A stretch of 64,000 bases of DNA from Salipaludibacillus agaradhaerens (GTDB lineage Bacteria; Bacillota; Bacilli; Bacillales; Salisediminibacteriaceae): contig NZ_KV917378.1 of the NCBI RefSeq assembly GCF_002019735.1, positions 615,869 through 679,868 on the forward strand, read 5' to 3'. Numbering within the stretch: position 1 is the stretch's first letter; every line of letters starts with the position of its first letter. The position numbers were made by a program, and so were the translations under genes. This document shows positions 44,362 to 55,018 of this stretch, in pieces. Under the pieces are notes generated by a model. It worked only from the letters and a program-made list of their open reading frames with translations, was not told where the DNA came from and ran no database searches.

Positions 44362-44589
44362 TTAAAATGATGACTTGCTTTGTCTTTTAACGGTGATCGG
44401 CATCACAGATAAAATATTTTGTTTCTTAAAATGACGAATTTGTTTACGCAGATGGCAAAAACCAGTTACTGAATTATTTGTAATTTTGTGAATTGTAAGT
44501 GTTCGTTTTGTGACAAGGCCTTTATTAGACATATAAATCATTTCTACAGGAGAAGCAATCTCAACTGAACGCTTTAAAACCCCCTCCAT
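44362..44589 (-). CDS. Small stand-alone WYL-like protein
   Basis: 75 residues: VEMIYMSNKGLVTKRTLTIH then VTGFCHLRKQIRHFKKQNIL. This is the beta-barrel pattern of WYL domains, normally the C-terminal ligand-sensing part of transcription regulators, here without any helix-turn-helix. AAGGGGGCTTTATT precedes the ATG. Small WYL-type proteins of this size occur in Bacillus; their role is unknown. Confidence 0.65.
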   Translation of the reverse strand: MEGVLKRSVEIASPVEMIYMSNKGLVTKRTLTIHKITNNSVTGFCHLRKQIRHFKKQNILSVMPITVKRQSKSSF

Positions 44590-44682
44590 AATAAAGCCCC
44601 CTTTAGTAATAAGATTTATATGTCTATTTTACAAACATACGTTCTTGTTTGCAAGTAAAATATTTGACTTCACATTCACATG

Positions 44683-45198
44683 TTATGGAATGAACATCAT
44701 GACCTCTTTAATTGATGAGACTTGTGTAATATCTCCTTTTTTATATTCTTTATCTATCCCAATCCCAAAACCCTTCATATTAAGTGACTGTGCTAATAGC
44801 ATATCTGCATCAGAATCACCAATCATCACGGACGTATTTAAATCTATCTGCGGGTATTTATCTACTGCCTGCATAATAAGACCCTTTCTAGGTTTTAGAC
44901 ATGAACACCCAGCATCACGCCTATGTGGACAATAAAAAATATCAAGAACGCAAATGCCCTTCTCCCCAAGCTTTTGCAACATTTTCTCCGTTATCTGTTC
45001 GTATTGTGCTTGTGTAATATATGCCTCTTCGATAAGGTATTGATTCGTCACTATAATAATGTCATATCCTTTTAACGTTAAAGTGTGTAGAACATTAATT
45101 GCTTCAGGTATAAATACAGGAGCTGTCACGGACGTCCATACTTCATCTGAATAATCTTCTATAATAGTGCCGTCTCGATCTAAAAAAGCCACTTTCAT
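44683..45198 (-). CDS. HAD-IIIA phosphatase (GmhB/histidinol-phosphatase type)
   Basis: 171 residues: AFLDRDGTIIEDY (nucleophile Asp), IVTNQYLIEEAYI, CPHRRDAGCSCLKPRKG (zinc-binding loop) and SVMIGDSDADMLLAQSLNMK. These define D,D-heptose-1,7-bisphosphate or histidinol-phosphate type phosphatases. Since no heptose pathway genes are nearby, the substrate is open. The frame extends to 45261, but GGGAGGGGGGAAGG and the family start point to the ATG at 45198. Confidence 0.88.
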   Translation of the reverse strand: MKVAFLDRDGTIIEDYSDEVWTSVTAPVFIPEAINVLHTLTLKGYDIIIVTNQYLIEEAYITQAQYEQITEKMLQKLGEKGICVLDIFYCPHRRDAGCSCLKPRKGLIMQAVDKYPQIDLNTSVMIGDSDADMLLAQSLNMKGFGIGIDKEYKKGDITQVSSIKEVMMFIP

Positions 45199-45493
45199 AG
45201 ATGCCTTCCCCCCTCCCTCTTCATACAAAATGTGTCTAAAAGCAAATGATACAAACTTCATTATACTACGTAGTATAATGACATCCCTTTTTTCATGATC
45301 TGTCCTTTTTCCTTCATCACGAACATATACTATTTCTTAATGGTGATCATGTTTGTTTCACAAATTTCCAGTAGCTTAAAAACTATCGTATTAAAATTAC
45401 GTTAAATTAAGTAAGTTATTTAATTGTTAAAAGGAATTGTGAACCTATATATAGAATTATGTCATGAGACCGAAGCGGAAAGGAGATTTACAG

Positions 45494-46474
45494 ATGACTG
45501 ATAAAGTAAGCTGGGGTATCCTTAGTACGGCCAATATTGCTAAAAAATCGATGGTTCCAGCGATACATGAAGCAGAAAATGCAGAGTTAGTCGGAGTAGC
45601 TAGTGAAAGTGGTAAAGCAAAGGAAACGGCAGAACAGTGGGGAGCACATAAGTATTATGAGTCATATGACGCCCTTCTTAATGATGACACCATCGATGCA
45701 GTTTATATTCCTTTACCTAATGCCTTACATAAAGAATGGGTTATAAAAGCCGCACAGCATAAAAAGCATGTGCTTGTAGAAAAACCTGCTGCAATAAACT
45801 CAGCAGACATTGTCGAAATGAATGAAGCGGCTAAAGAGAACCATATTTTTTGGATGGAAGCGTTTATGTATCAATTTCATCCGCAACATCAGTGCGTCAA
45901 ATCATGGCTATCTGATGGCCGAATTGGAGATATTACGAGAATTAGGGCTTCCTTTTCATTTCCCCTTGAACTAGCAAGCAGTAATATTCGACTTAACAAG
46001 GATTTAGGTGGAGGAAGTTTATACGATGTTGGCTGTTACTGTGTTCACGTAAGTCGATTTCTTCTTGAAGAAGAGCCAATTAAGGTTTTTGCCACCGCAA
46101 GAAAACTTGCAAATTCAAACGTAGATGTAGCCACTTCTGCCATTTTAACATTTGAAAAAGTAGATGCTGTCATTGATTGTAGCTTTAACGAAGCTAAAGT
46201 TAACCGATATGAGGTCATCGGCACTAAAGGTAGTATTGAAGTCCCTTATGCCTTCAGACCTGACCACAATCCTGACGGTGGAAAAGGGGTTGTCATCTTA
46301 AAAAATGTTAATGGCGAATCAGTTGATTATCAATCTTTTGAAGCGAATCAGTTTACAGAACAAATAACACATTTTTCTCAATGTATTCTGTCACATAAAA
46401 GCCCTCACTATTCACCAGAGAACACCTATAATAACATGAAAGTTTTAGAAGCCTTATACAAGTCTCTAGGATAA
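45494..46474 (+). CDS. Gfo/Idh/MocA family oxidoreductase
   Basis: 326 residues. The NAD(P)-binding N-terminus reads WGILSTANIAKKSMVPAI; VLVEKPAA is the conserved EKP motif; GGGSLYDVGCYCVHVSRFLL holds the catalytic region. The family oxidises or reduces sugars, inositols and related compounds. The frame is open from 45464, but GAAAGGAGATTTACAG marks the ATG at 45494. The stop codon is already inside the following hairpin. Single gene, substrate unknown. Confidence 0.9.
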   Translation: MTDKVSWGILSTANIAKKSMVPAIHEAENAELVGVASESGKAKETAEQWGAHKYYESYDALLNDDTIDAVYIPLPNALHKEWVIKAAQHKKHVLVEKPAAINSADIVEMNEAAKENHIFWMEAFMYQFHPQHQCVKSWLSDGRIGDITRIRASFSFPLELASSNIRLNKDLGGGSLYDVGCYCVHVSRFLLEEEPIKVFATARKLANSNVDVATSAILTFEKVDAVIDCSFNEAKVNRYEVIGTKGSIEVPYAFRPDHNPDGGKGVVILKNVNGESVDYQSFEANQFTEQITHFSQCILSHKSPHYSPENTYNNMKVLEALYKSLG

Positions 46475-46521
46475 CCAAAAATGGAGGTTCGCGATTTTAA
46501 TGCGCCTCCATTTTTGGTTAT
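46471..46521. terminator. Bidirectional terminator, 17-bp stem
   Basis: ATAACCAAAAATGGAGG (46471-46487) and CCTCCATTTTTGGTTAT (46505-46521) pair perfectly. The stem includes the stop codons of the oxidoreductase and of the convergent small gene. Confidence 0.88.
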
Positions 46522-46646
46522 TTATCTCGCTTTTCCACTTCCCTATTGTGAGAAACTGGTCGTTCTTTCTCGTGATCAGGTATGCTTTCTACAGGTGTTT
46601 GATTATGTGTTAATGCTTTATTTTTGTTCGGATGACGTTTCCGCAT
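46518..46646 (-). CDS. 42-residue hydrophilic small protein
   Basis: From ATG at 46646 to TAA at 46518, beginning MRKRHPNKNKALTHNQTPVE, rich in Lys, Arg, His and Asn. AAAGGAGGTAAGTATGT is an optimal ribosome binding site, and a terminator sits at the stop. Composition recalls minor small acid-soluble spore proteins, but no specific match was found. A frame on the other strand is a shadow. Confidence 0.6.
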   Translation of the reverse strand: MRKRHPNKNKALTHNQTPVESIPDHEKERPVSHNREVEKRDK

Positions 46647-46765
46647 ACATACTTACCTCCTTTGATAGCCCTGTAAGTTATCATGAGCGTAGAAAAAGGT
46701 AAATATACATCGGCTTAAATAGTTAATAATAGGCAAGAGACTCTCTTATTTTAACACTTGAAGAT

Positions 46766-48001
46766 TTACTTTGATCTCATCTTTAATGGCTGTATCCGAC
46801 CATAAGTGAGGCTTCGCCAAGCCCATTCCGCCGGGCCAAATCTAAACCTTTTTAACCACATGTGACTCAAGATAATTTGGCCTGCAAATAAAATAATCGC
46901 TATGAATAGCCATATTAATGGACCTACTTCACCGAAAAGCCCTAATCCATAATTGTAGAAGATCAACGTGCAAACAATCGATTGACATAAGTAATTACTT
47001 AAGGCCATTCGACCCACAGCCTTAAGGGGTACAAATAATTTCCCCCATCCTTTTTGCACTAATAGAACTATCGTTGTCATATAAAAGAAACAAAGAGCAG
47101 GACCACTCACCATGGTTGAAGCTGTATAGGCTAATGAAGCGGCCATATTGTCTGGGCCTTGTGAAAAATAACTATATACGAACAGAATATTAACAGGAAA
47201 TCCGATAATTAAACTCCATACCCAAACCTTTTGATAAAATGATAAATGCTCAGAAATGTTAGTATGTTTCTTTGTTTTTGCGATATACACTCCGAATAAA
47301 AACATACCGAGTACAATCGGCAGCATAAAAATATTACTAGAAAACATGAACCGATAATCAAATGCTCTTTGTGCGAAAATTTCTGAAATGGAACCTGAGC
47401 TATAAGCAGCAAATGCTTGCTCTGCCAGTTCTGTTCCGTAAGAGATCCCTTCTATATCGGCAGGAATCATGTCTCTTGCTGCATACATAAGAAATGCCAA
47501 AAAAGTAAAAAGAAGAGCTGGCAGTCCTATTAAACAAAAAGCCCATATAATGACCGTTTTTGGTTTCGCTTTATGAAATAATAACAAGAACACCCCTGTG
47601 ATAGCATACAGCACTAAAATATCTCCATACCAGATCCCGAAAGCATGGATTAATCCAAAAATTAATAAGAAAAATAGGCGTTTTAAAAACAACCTCCGCG
47701 GATGTTTCGTTTTTTCAGCAGCTCTTTCTAAAAAAATAACAAAGCCGAGACCGAATAAAAAAGAAAACATCGTGAAAAATTTAGAAGTTGCAAAAAAATG
47801 AATGAACCCTTCTGCAAATATATGGTATCCTTCAGTCCATAAACGGTCATTCGCTAGTATAGAATAAATAAATGAGGAACCAAAAAAAGGCATGTTTGCG
47901 ACGAGAATACCTAATAAAGCAAACCCTCTGATCATATCTAATTCATCTACACGTTCATGTACTGCTATTGGTTTAGAATATTTATCACTGTGATTCATCA
48001 T
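46766..48001 (-). CDS. DUF418 membrane protein
   Basis: 411 residues with about ten membrane segments. ERVDELDMIRGFALLGILVA is the family N-terminus, and ALSNYLCQSIVCTLIFYNYG with GPAEWAWRSLTYGRIQPL marks the C-terminal DUF418 domain. Relatives are distantly related to membrane acyltransferases (HGSNAT-like); substrate unknown. Two ATG codons start the gene after GAGGGACG. It follows a HAD gene by 37 bases. Confidence 0.9.
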   Translation of the reverse strand: MMNHSDKYSKPIAVHERVDELDMIRGFALLGILVANMPFFGSSFIYSILANDRLWTEGYHIFAEGFIHFFATSKFFTMFSFLFGLGFVIFLERAAEKTKHPRRLFLKRLFFLLIFGLIHAFGIWYGDILVLYAITGVFLLLFHKAKPKTVIIWAFCLIGLPALLFTFLAFLMYAARDMIPADIEGISYGTELAEQAFAAYSSGSISEIFAQRAFDYRFMFSSNIFMLPIVLGMFLFGVYIAKTKKHTNISEHLSFYQKVWVWSLIIGFPVNILFVYSYFSQGPDNMAASLAYTASTMVSGPALCFFYMTTIVLLVQKGWGKLFVPLKAVGRMALSNYLCQSIVCTLIFYNYGLGLFGEVGPLIWLFIAIILFAGQIILSHMWLKRFRFGPAEWAWRSLTYGRIQPLKMRSK

Positions 48002-48038
48002 TCAACGTCCCTCATTTCATCAATATCTATCTTCTGGG

Positions 48039-48761
48039 TTAACTGGAAAAGATACCTTGATCTCGTTTTAGCATGAGAAAGAAATCATCCAGACTCCCCT
48101 TAGCATCAATTGCATATTGAGGCTTGCCTCGGTCGATGACACACCCTTCTATAAGAAAGGTTTTCATTCCTGAAAGTGAAGCCGCCATATCCTCCTGCTT
48201 ATCATTTCCGACCATCACACATTCACTAGGATGAACATCTAATTGTTGAGCAATAGACTCAAAATATTGTTTGTGAGGTTTGGTAAATGTACTTTCTTCA
48301 TATACAGTCACTAGATCAAATGGTATATCACTAATACCGGCCCATTCTAATCGATGATGGATAGCTGCTTTAGGAAAAACTGGATTTGTTGCTACAGCTA
48401 TCTTGTACTGCTTCTTTACTGCTTCTTCTACTATATGACGCGCAATAGGTTGACTATGACATAAGTAAGAAAAAGATGGAAAAGTCGTTATGTAAAATTC
48501 ATCTAATTCTGGCCATATATCTTCTTTCTTTAGGCCTGTTTCCTTTAAAAAAACGGCTTCAAAGACTTTCTCATTTGTTATCGTTGAATTAGTGTCAGAC
48601 ATCATAGCTTTCGTGCCATTCCATAATGCTTTCGTAAATATATCTGGACTAACGATGTGTGACACCCTCGCTGCTAGTTCACTCATGTAAGTCGAGATAA
48701 ATGCTTCCGTATCCATAGGAAGTAAAGTGCCATCCAAATCAAATAAAATCGCTTTTATCAT
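48039..48761 (-). CDS. HAD family hydrolase
   Basis: 240 residues: ILFDLDGTLLPMD with nucleophile and acid Asp, IAVATNPVFPKAAIHHRLEW, and the Lys-to-Asp motif FTKPHKQYFE ... CVMVGNDKQEDMAASLSGMK. Helical cap typical of subclass I. The substrate is unknown. TAGGAGTTATTATC precedes the ATG. Likely in an operon with the DUF418 gene. Confidence 0.88.
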   Translation of the reverse strand: MIKAILFDLDGTLLPMDTEAFISTYMSELAARVSHIVSPDIFTKALWNGTKAMMSDTNSTITNEKVFEAVFLKETGLKKEDIWPELDEFYITTFPSFSYLCHSQPIARHIVEEAVKKQYKIAVATNPVFPKAAIHHRLEWAGISDIPFDLVTVYEESTFTKPHKQYFESIAQQLDVHPSECVMVGNDKQEDMAASLSGMKTFLIEGCVIDRGKPQYAIDAKGSLDDFFLMLKRDQGIFSS

Positions 48762-49067
48762 GATAATAACTCCTATCTATAGTCAATAATTTGCTGAGTA
48801 GTATTCTTTTCTATTTGTATTATAAAAGTGCGTAAAAACGCTGCCCCCCATCTTTAAAGCTTTCCTTATGACCCATCACCATGAAACATAGGTGGGAAAA
48901 TTATACATTCATTTATTATGGCTAAGAGTCTATGATTATAGTTTAACACCTTTTGGTAGATAATGTGAATCTCTTCTTACCCTTTTCTCTAGGACTGACA
49001 CTTTTTTTCTTAGTTTGTCACTCTCAATAGGAGACAGCTGTTTTAGCTTGTCTCTTCCCATAAAACG
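48762..49067. other. Intergenic region
   Basis: About 305 bases between the HAD gene start and the interspersed repeat. No gene recognised. Confidence 0.35.
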
Positions 49068-49216
49068 AACCTTCAATCAGTGGACGTTTTCGGTCCTCTC
49101 CCACTGATTGAAGGTTGAGTGAAGCTGGAGATTAGCGATCTGTCTCCCCTAAATAGATTTTTTTCTCCTCTTCTATATTGAGGTGGCTGTTTTACAGACG
49201 GATATCTGTCATAAAA
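49068..49216 (-). repeat. Interspersed repeat, copy E (full length)
   Basis: About 149 bases. The hairpin AACCTTCAATCAGTGG (49068-49083) / CCACTGATTGAAGGTT (49101-49116) is a perfect 16-bp stem with loop acgttttcggtcctctc. Then follow a pyrimidine-rich middle (ctaaatagatttttttctcc) and the terminal motif GACGGATATCTGTCATAAAA. It lies about 70 bases after the odhB stop, in the opposite orientation to copies at 22704 and 62026. Confidence 0.8.
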
Positions 49217-49284
49217 AAGTACGGAGAGTAAAGCTTCTCCGTACTTAGAAATAAGTTCATATAACAATTAACCGACTTGTAACA

Positions 49285-50556
49285 TCAGCCTTCAAGTAAA
49301 AGAGACTCAGGATCTTCAATTAACTCTTTCACTTTAACTAGAAATCCAACAGCATCTTTACCGTCAATTATCCGATGATCGTAAGACAGAGCAATATACA
49401 TCATCGGACGATTTTCAAATCGATCATTATCAATTGCAACAGGTCTCATTTGAATTTTATGCATACCTAATATGCCTACTTGTGGCGTGTTGAGAATAGG
49501 CGTTGACCATAATGAGCCAAAGACGCCTCCATTTGTAATAGTAAAAGAGCCCCCTTGCAATTCATTCAATGCTAGTTTTTTCTCATGTGCCTTCTCCGCT
49601 AATTGACCAATTTCTTTTTCAATTCCAGCAAAGTCAAGACGATCTGCATCTCTAACAACAGGGACAATAAGACCATCTTCCGTTGAAACCGCTACCCCAA
49701 TATCATAGAATTTCTTAAGAATAATTTCATCGCCGTCAATTTCAGCATTAACATATGGGTATTTTTTCAAAGCGCCGATAACCGCTTTTGTAAAGAAGGA
49801 CATAAATCCTAGCTTCACCCCGTTGTTTTCTAGAAACTTATCTTTTCGACGCTTTCTTAAATCCATTAAGTTTGTCATATCAACCTCATTAAAGGTTGTT
49901 AACATTGCAGCAGTTTGTTGTGCTTGCACAAGACGTTTAGCAATGGTCTGACGACGTCTAGACATTTTTATTCTCTCTACAGGCTTATTAGAATCTTGGC
50001 TAGGCGCTTTAGATTCAGACGAACCTAGTGATGGGGAACCACTCGTTTGGTTGCGGTTACTTTTATGTTCATCTATATCCTCTTTGCGAATTTTTCCTAA
50101 TGGATCGCGCGGCTGTATATCATTTAACTTTATACCCTGCTCTCGCGCATATTTTCGCGTAGCCGGTGATGCTAGTGGTCGATGATGTTCATCAGAAAAC
50201 TCATTCTCATCTTTGTTAGGAATGTGACCACTATTGTTATTTTCTTCCCCACTATTATCCAGGATCGTTTTTATTTGCTTTTCAGTACTTTGCCCCTTCG
50301 AACTTTCCTCTGCTTCTTTTGCATTTGTATTCATTCGAGCGATGACATCTCCAACTTTAACCGTTTCGCCAGGTTCAACGACAGCCTCCTCTAAGATGCC
50401 TGCTTCCTCAGCGGATATTTCCACGTTTACTTTGTCCGTTTCCAGTTCAACAATGTCTTCGCCTTTTTCCACGTAATCTCCTGGCTGCTTCAACCACTCT
50501 GCAACAGTACCTTCTGTAACGGATTCAGCTAATTCTGGTACTTTTATTTCTAGCAT
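49285..50556 (-). CDS. odhB: 2-oxoglutarate dehydrogenase E2, dihydrolipoamide succinyltransferase
   Basis: 423 residues: lipoyl domain with Lys42 in [11 protein letters not shown], a polar linker, the E1/E3-binding domain ([20 protein letters not shown]), a second linker and the catalytic domain ending in [20 protein letters not shown], with the catalytic His. It passes the succinyl group from E1 to CoA in the TCA cycle. Start ATG shares a base with the odhA stop (TAATG), so the two are coupled. Confidence 0.96.
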   Translation of the reverse strand: MLEIKVPELAESVTEGTVAEWLKQPGDYVEKGEDIVELETDKVNVEISAEEAGILEEAVVEPGETVKVGDVIARMNTNAKEAEESSKGQSTEKQIKTILDNSGEENNNSGHIPNKDENEFSDEHHRPLASPATRKYAREQGIKLNDIQPRDPLGKIRKEDIDEHKSNRNQTSGSPSLGSSESKAPSQDSNKPVERIKMSRRRQTIAKRLVQAQQTAAMLTTFNEVDMTNLMDLRKRRKDKFLENNGVKLGFMSFFTKAVIGALKKYPYVNAEIDGDEIILKKFYDIGVAVSTEDGLIVPVVRDADRLDFAGIEKEIGQLAEKAHEKKLALNELQGGSFTITNGGVFGSLWSTPILNTPQVGILGMHKIQMRPVAIDNDRFENRPMMYIALSYDHRIIDGKDAVGFLVKVKELIEDPESLLLEG

Positions 50557-53414
50557 TATTCAGGACTCCCTTCCCGTTTACGCGTAATAGCTTCAGTTAT
50601 AATCCTATTTTGCTCTTTCTTATGGACTTTTGGATCCCCTTCTGCAGGACTTGACCGGCGCTTTCTACCAATAAAACCAACACGCATGTTTTCGCTACGA
50701 AGATCTTGCAAATACGGAAAGATATAATGCCATGCTCCCATATTTTGTGGCTCTTCTTGTAACCAAATTAATTCTTTTAAGTTCGGATAGTGATCCATGA
50801 CTTCTTTAATTTTCTTAGAAGGAAATGGATAAATTTCTTCAACTTTTATTACTTGTAGCCAATTAAGTTCTGCTACATTCTCTTTTATTTGCTCTTCTAA
50901 TTCAACGGCTACTTTACCCGAGCAGAAAACAATCCTGTCAACCTCAGTTTTCTCGTTTCCAAGCTGATCGTTCACGAGAATAGTTTCAAATTTACCTTCG
51001 CTTAAGTCATAAGGTGAAGAGGCAACATTTTCATTCCTTAAGAGACTTTTAGGTGCCATAAGTACAAGAGGTCTGATTTCATTCTCTTTTAATAACTTAG
51101 ACTGTCTTCGGAGGAGATGAAAATATTGACTTGCTCGCGTTAAATTTGCAACGTGCCAATTATTTTCAGCCGCTAAGGTTAAAAATCGTTCCATACGACC
51201 ACTTGAATGTTCTGGCCCTTGTCCTTCATACCCGTGGGGCAATAAGAGTACCATTCCTGATTTCTGCCCCCACTTGGCTCTTCCGCTGGATAGAAACTGA
51301 TCAAAAATAACTTGTGCACCGTTGGAGAAATCACCGTATTGCGCTTCCCAAATTGTTAATGTTTCTGGTGACTGTACGTTATAACCATACTCAAACCCTA
51401 CACAAGCAGCCTCTGAAAGAGGACTGTTATGAATGGCAAAAGACGCTTTAGCAGTAGGTAACGTATGAAGAGGCGAGTAGATATCATTTGAATTATAATC
51501 ATGTAATACGAGATGGCGTTGAGAAAAGGTGCCCCTTTCTGAATCTTGACCTGTCAATCTTATAGGTATGCCCTCTGATAGAATCGTTCCAAATGCCAAC
51601 GTTTCAGCAAGTCCCCAGTCAATCTTCCCTTCATCCTTTAATGATGCCACACGCCGTTTTAATATTTTCTCTAGCTTCGGAAAAACATTAAACTTTTCTG
51701 GAAATATGAGCAAATCTTCATTTAACTTTCGTAATTGCTCGATAGGAACTTTTGTTTCTATTCCTTCAAGTGTGCTTCTCACATAAGCAGGAGGCGTCAT
51801 GCTTTCATCAATAAACTTTCTTTTGTTTCGTTTTATCTTTTCGAAAAAGGCTTCTAATTTTGATGAGAACGTTTCTCTTATGTTAATCTTTTCTGCTTTT
51901 TCTATAAGCCCCCTGTCAATTAGCTCCTCAGCATAGCGTTCAAAAACAGTGGGGTGTTCCTTTATTTTTTTATACAATGAGGGTTGTGTTGCTAAAGGTT
52001 CATCCATCTCATTGTGTCCATACCGACGATAACCGATTAAATCAATAACAATATCCTTGTGAAATTCTCTTTGATACAGGTGGGCTAAATGTGCTGCTGC
52101 AATACAGGCTTCTGGGTCATCAGCATTAACATGGATAATTGGTATTTGATATCCTTTAGCTGGATCACTCGCATATTTCGTAGAGCGGGAATCACCACTC
52201 ACTGTGGTAAAACCGATCATATTATTAGCAATTATATGAATCGTCCCCCCTGTTGAGTAGCCGTATAATTGGCTTAAATTTAACGTTTCTGCTACGATAC
52301 CTTGACCTGGAAATGCTGCATCGCCATGAATTAATATTGGTAAGGCTTTATGTTTTGTCTGCTTTGGGTAACCAGGTTTTGAACGGTCCTCTTGAGCGGC
52401 TCTAGCAAATCCTTCTACGACAGGATTGACAAATTCCAAATGACTTGGATTATTAGCTAGCGTAATCGTTGCATCCGTTTGTCTTTCTTTAATGGCTCGA
52501 TCAGCACCTAGATGATATTTAACATCTCCTGTCCAACCATAGTTAATACCTACGGAACCCTCTGAGGGCACTAAATCTTTATTAGGTGCATCATGAAATT
52601 CAGAAAAAATCATCTCGTATGGTTTGCCTAAAACATGGGCTAATACATTCAATCTACCCCGATGAGCCATACCTACCATAATTTTTTCTGTCCCATCTTC
52701 TACAGATTCTCTCACAATTTCATCGAGCATGGGAACCATGGTGTCCAATCCTTCGATGGAGAACCTTTTTTGTCCTTTAAATGTTTTATGGATAAAGTGT
52801 TCAAAACCTTCAACTTTGTTTAGACGTTTAAATAACGCTAGACGCTTTTCATCAGAAATTTCCGGTAAATAATCACGAGATTCCACTTTCTCAAACAACC
52901 ATCGACGTTCTTCCATATCGTGCACTTGATTAAATTCAAATGCTAAACGTTTAGTATACGTTTCTTTCAAGTGCTCAAGTGCTTCTAACCCATTACTGAA
53001 TGACTGGTGACTATTAGGAGAAATGAGTTGCGGAGGAATTTTCTTAATATCCTCTTCGGTTAGATCAAAATCTGCATACGTTAAAATTGAGGGTTTTTCT
53101 TCTAAATTAATAGGAGAAATATCTGCCATCAGATGTCCGTTCCTTCTAATCGAATCTGCCAACTTTATCGCCTGCATTGCTTTATAATAGCCATCTTGAT
53201 CTCCTTGTGCTAAGGAACGAGGCTCATTAACAGTAGATTGCTTTAAATTAGCTTCTTCACTGTATGCTCCCCAATACTTGAAAAATTCCTTCAATTCATC
53301 TTCAACAGATTGAGGATTTTTTTCATATTCTTCGTACTTGTCAAGCATGTACCCTAAGTTAGGTCCATAAAATTGCGACCATCCTTCACTCAATCTGATA
53401 GATTGATTTTCCAT
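50556..53414 (-). CDS. odhA: 2-oxoglutarate dehydrogenase E1
   Basis: 952 residues from the ATG at 53414 (944 in B. subtilis), with TTAATGGAGGTTAAAGTC upstream. Thiamin diphosphate E1 motifs: [40 protein letters not shown] and [16 protein letters not shown]. The C-terminal transketolase-like part has [20 protein letters not shown]. It decarboxylates 2-oxoglutarate and succinylates the lipoyl arm of OdhB. The frame is open to 53522 but has no ribosome binding site there. Confidence 0.96.
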   Translation of the reverse strand: MENQSIRLSEGWSQFYGPNLGYMLDKYEEYEKNPQSVEDELKEFFKYWGAYSEEANLKQSTVNEPRSLAQGDQDGYYKAMQAIKLADSIRRNGHLMADISPINLEEKPSILTYADFDLTEEDIKKIPPQLISPNSHQSFSNGLEALEHLKETYTKRLAFEFNQVHDMEERRWLFEKVESRDYLPEISDEKRLALFKRLNKVEGFEHFIHKTFKGQKRFSIEGLDTMVPMLDEIVRESVEDGTEKIMVGMAHRGRLNVLAHVLGKPYEMIFSEFHDAPNKDLVPSEGSVGINYGWTGDVKYHLGADRAIKERQTDATITLANNPSHLEFVNPVVEGFARAAQEDRSKPGYPKQTKHKALPILIHGDAAFPGQGIVAETLNLSQLYGYSTGGTIHIIANNMIGFTTVSGDSRSTKYASDPAKGYQIPIIHVNADDPEACIAAAHLAHLYQREFHKDIVIDLIGYRRYGHNEMDEPLATQPSLYKKIKEHPTVFERYAEELIDRGLIEKAEKINIRETFSSKLEAFFEKIKRNKRKFIDESMTPPAYVRSTLEGIETKVPIEQLRKLNEDLLIFPEKFNVFPKLEKILKRRVASLKDEGKIDWGLAETLAFGTILSEGIPIRLTGQDSERGTFSQRHLVLHDYNSNDIYSPLHTLPTAKASFAIHNSPLSEAACVGFEYGYNVQSPETLTIWEAQYGDFSNGAQVIFDQFLSSGRAKWGQKSGMVLLLPHGYEGQGPEHSSGRMERFLTLAAENNWHVANLTRASQYFHLLRRQSKLLKENEIRPLVLMAPKSLLRNENVASSPYDLSEGKFETILVNDQLGNEKTEVDRIVFCSGKVAVELEEQIKENVAELNWLQVIKVEEIYPFPSKKIKEVMDHYPNLKELIWLQEEPQNMGAWHYIFPYLQDLRSENMRVGFIGRKRRSSPAEGDPKVHKKEQNRIITEAITRKREGSPE

Positions 53415-53675
53415 GACTTTAACCTCCATTAACGAAATATGTACGCAACAACACTTTACAATGCACAGATAGGGTAAAAGCGTTTTCACAGTTATTTTAT
53501 CACTATGTTTCCTAGACCTCAAAGGTTTGTTCTTATTCCATACTATTTAAATTGTCAAAGAACTTATATATATATGACTAATTCCCGTTCGAACTCAAAT
53601 AAATCGTGGATTTTAATAGAGACATGTAAAAATTTTTAGTAGACAATAAATAAAAACTAACTAAAAAGTCCTATC
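53415..53675. other. Promoter region of odhAB
   Basis: About 260 AT-rich bases after the patA terminator. The odhA promoter is expected here; no catabolite-response element was identified with confidence. Confidence 0.35.
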
Positions 53676-53716
53676 ATAAAAACCCAATTTTGCATGAAAC
53701 AAAATTGAGTTTTTTA
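53676..53716 (-). terminator. Rho-independent terminator of patA
   Basis: AAAACCCAATTTTG and CAAAATTGAGTTTT pair with one mismatch; on the minus strand a T run follows. Confidence 0.8.
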
Positions 53717-53719
53717 AGT

Positions 53720-54880
53720 TTAGTTCATCACTTTTATCCAAAAATTTCCCAATCGTAACAATGCTTCTTCAAGTTCGTGCAATGCATAAGCATAGGATAA
53801 TCGAATATATCCTTCCCCAAATGATGAAAATGCGTCCCCTGGCACTACCGCTAATTTCTCTTCTTCTAACAATCTTAGAGCAAAGTCGAAAGAGGACAAT
53901 CCTGAAGCCTTAATTGAAGGAAAAACATAAAAAGCCCCTTCTGGAATAATGACTGGTATCCCTATACTCTGTAAACGTTCTATAACAAACTCTAGGCGCT
54001 CTTTATACTGCTTCCTCATAAATTCACTATCCTGTGTTCCGTTTTTAACGGCCTCAATCGCAGCATATTGTGAAATAGAGCTTGCGCAGCTTACGTTGTA
54101 TTGATGTACTTTAACAAGATGTTGTGTAATTGATGCTGGAGCAAAAACAAAGCCTACTCTCCACCCCGTCATAGCATGCGATTTACTTAGTCCATTGATC
54201 ACAATGGTTTTATCTCTCATACCTTCCATTGTAGCTATAGATTGATGTGTCTTGTTGTAATTTAATTCTGAGTAAATTTCATCTGCCACTACAAAAACAT
54301 CTATTTTCTGCAAATATTCTGCTAGGTTGGCTAATTCTTTTTCTGATAATACCGCCCCAGTTGGGTTGGACGGATAAGGTAAAATGATAGCTTTTACTTT
54401 TGGATCCATATGAGCTTTTAATTGGGAGACAGTAAGCTTAAAAGCAGAATGAGTCGTGTCTATAAAAATTGGTTCGGCACCACATAAGCGGATGATAGGT
54501 TCGTAAGCCGGATAAACAGGGGCCGGAATAAGGACACGATCTCCTGGTTCTAATATGGTTCTCATTGTCACATCTATTCCTTGTGAAGCCCCATTTGTTA
54601 CAACAATTTCAGTTACAGGGTCATAATGTAATGCATATTTTTTAAATACATAGTCACATGCGTACTTTCTGAGTTCTAGTAATCCTGCATTAGGTGTATA
54701 GGTTGTTTTATTAGAATCTATCGCTTCTTTCGCAGCAGCCTTTACATGGTCTGGTGTGGGGAAATCAGGTTGACCTAGAGTTAATTGAACAGCGTCTGGA
54801 AAATCTTGTACCCGGTTAAAAAATTGGCGAATGCCTGATATTTGAATTGTTTTTACATTAGTATTTAGTTTTGCTTCCAA
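53720..54880 (-). CDS. patA: Aminotransferase, PatA-like
   Basis: 386 residues of the class I/II PLP aminotransferases. ISGIRQFFNRVQDFPDAVQL, LTLGQPDFPTPDHVKAAAKE, YTPNAGLLELRKYA, the PLP Lys in INGLSKSHAMTGWRVGFVFA and KVHQYNVSCASSISQYAAIE follow B. subtilis PatA almost throughout. PatA is implicated in transamination of acidic substrates including in lysine metabolism. TTG start with TAGGGGG upstream. Confidence 0.88.
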   Translation of the reverse strand: MEAKLNTNVKTIQISGIRQFFNRVQDFPDAVQLTLGQPDFPTPDHVKAAAKEAIDSNKTTYTPNAGLLELRKYACDYVFKKYALHYDPVTEIVVTNGASQGIDVTMRTILEPGDRVLIPAPVYPAYEPIIRLCGAEPIFIDTTHSAFKLTVSQLKAHMDPKVKAIILPYPSNPTGAVLSEKELANLAEYLQKIDVFVVADEIYSELNYNKTHQSIATMEGMRDKTIVINGLSKSHAMTGWRVGFVFAPASITQHLVKVHQYNVSCASSISQYAAIEAVKNGTQDSEFMRKQYKERLEFVIERLQSIGIPVIIPEGAFYVFPSIKASGLSSFDFALRLLEEEKLAVVPGDAFSSFGEGYIRLSYAYALHELEEALLRLGNFWIKVMN

Positions 54881-55018
54881 CGTGGTGGCCCCCTATAGCA
54901 TAGTAATTGTTTATTTTTAGGTGTCGCACTTAATTATACATTCCACCTTTTATCATTTTTTGTTTGATAATATTACAATTCGTCTTATAAAAAAGAGAAA
55001 GCATGTATGTAATAATGC

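Noticed and set aside
44395-44415. ATCACAGATAAAAT inside the WYL-like gene as a repeat copy
   Set aside because: Short partial match within coding sequence, with no other family parts nearby.
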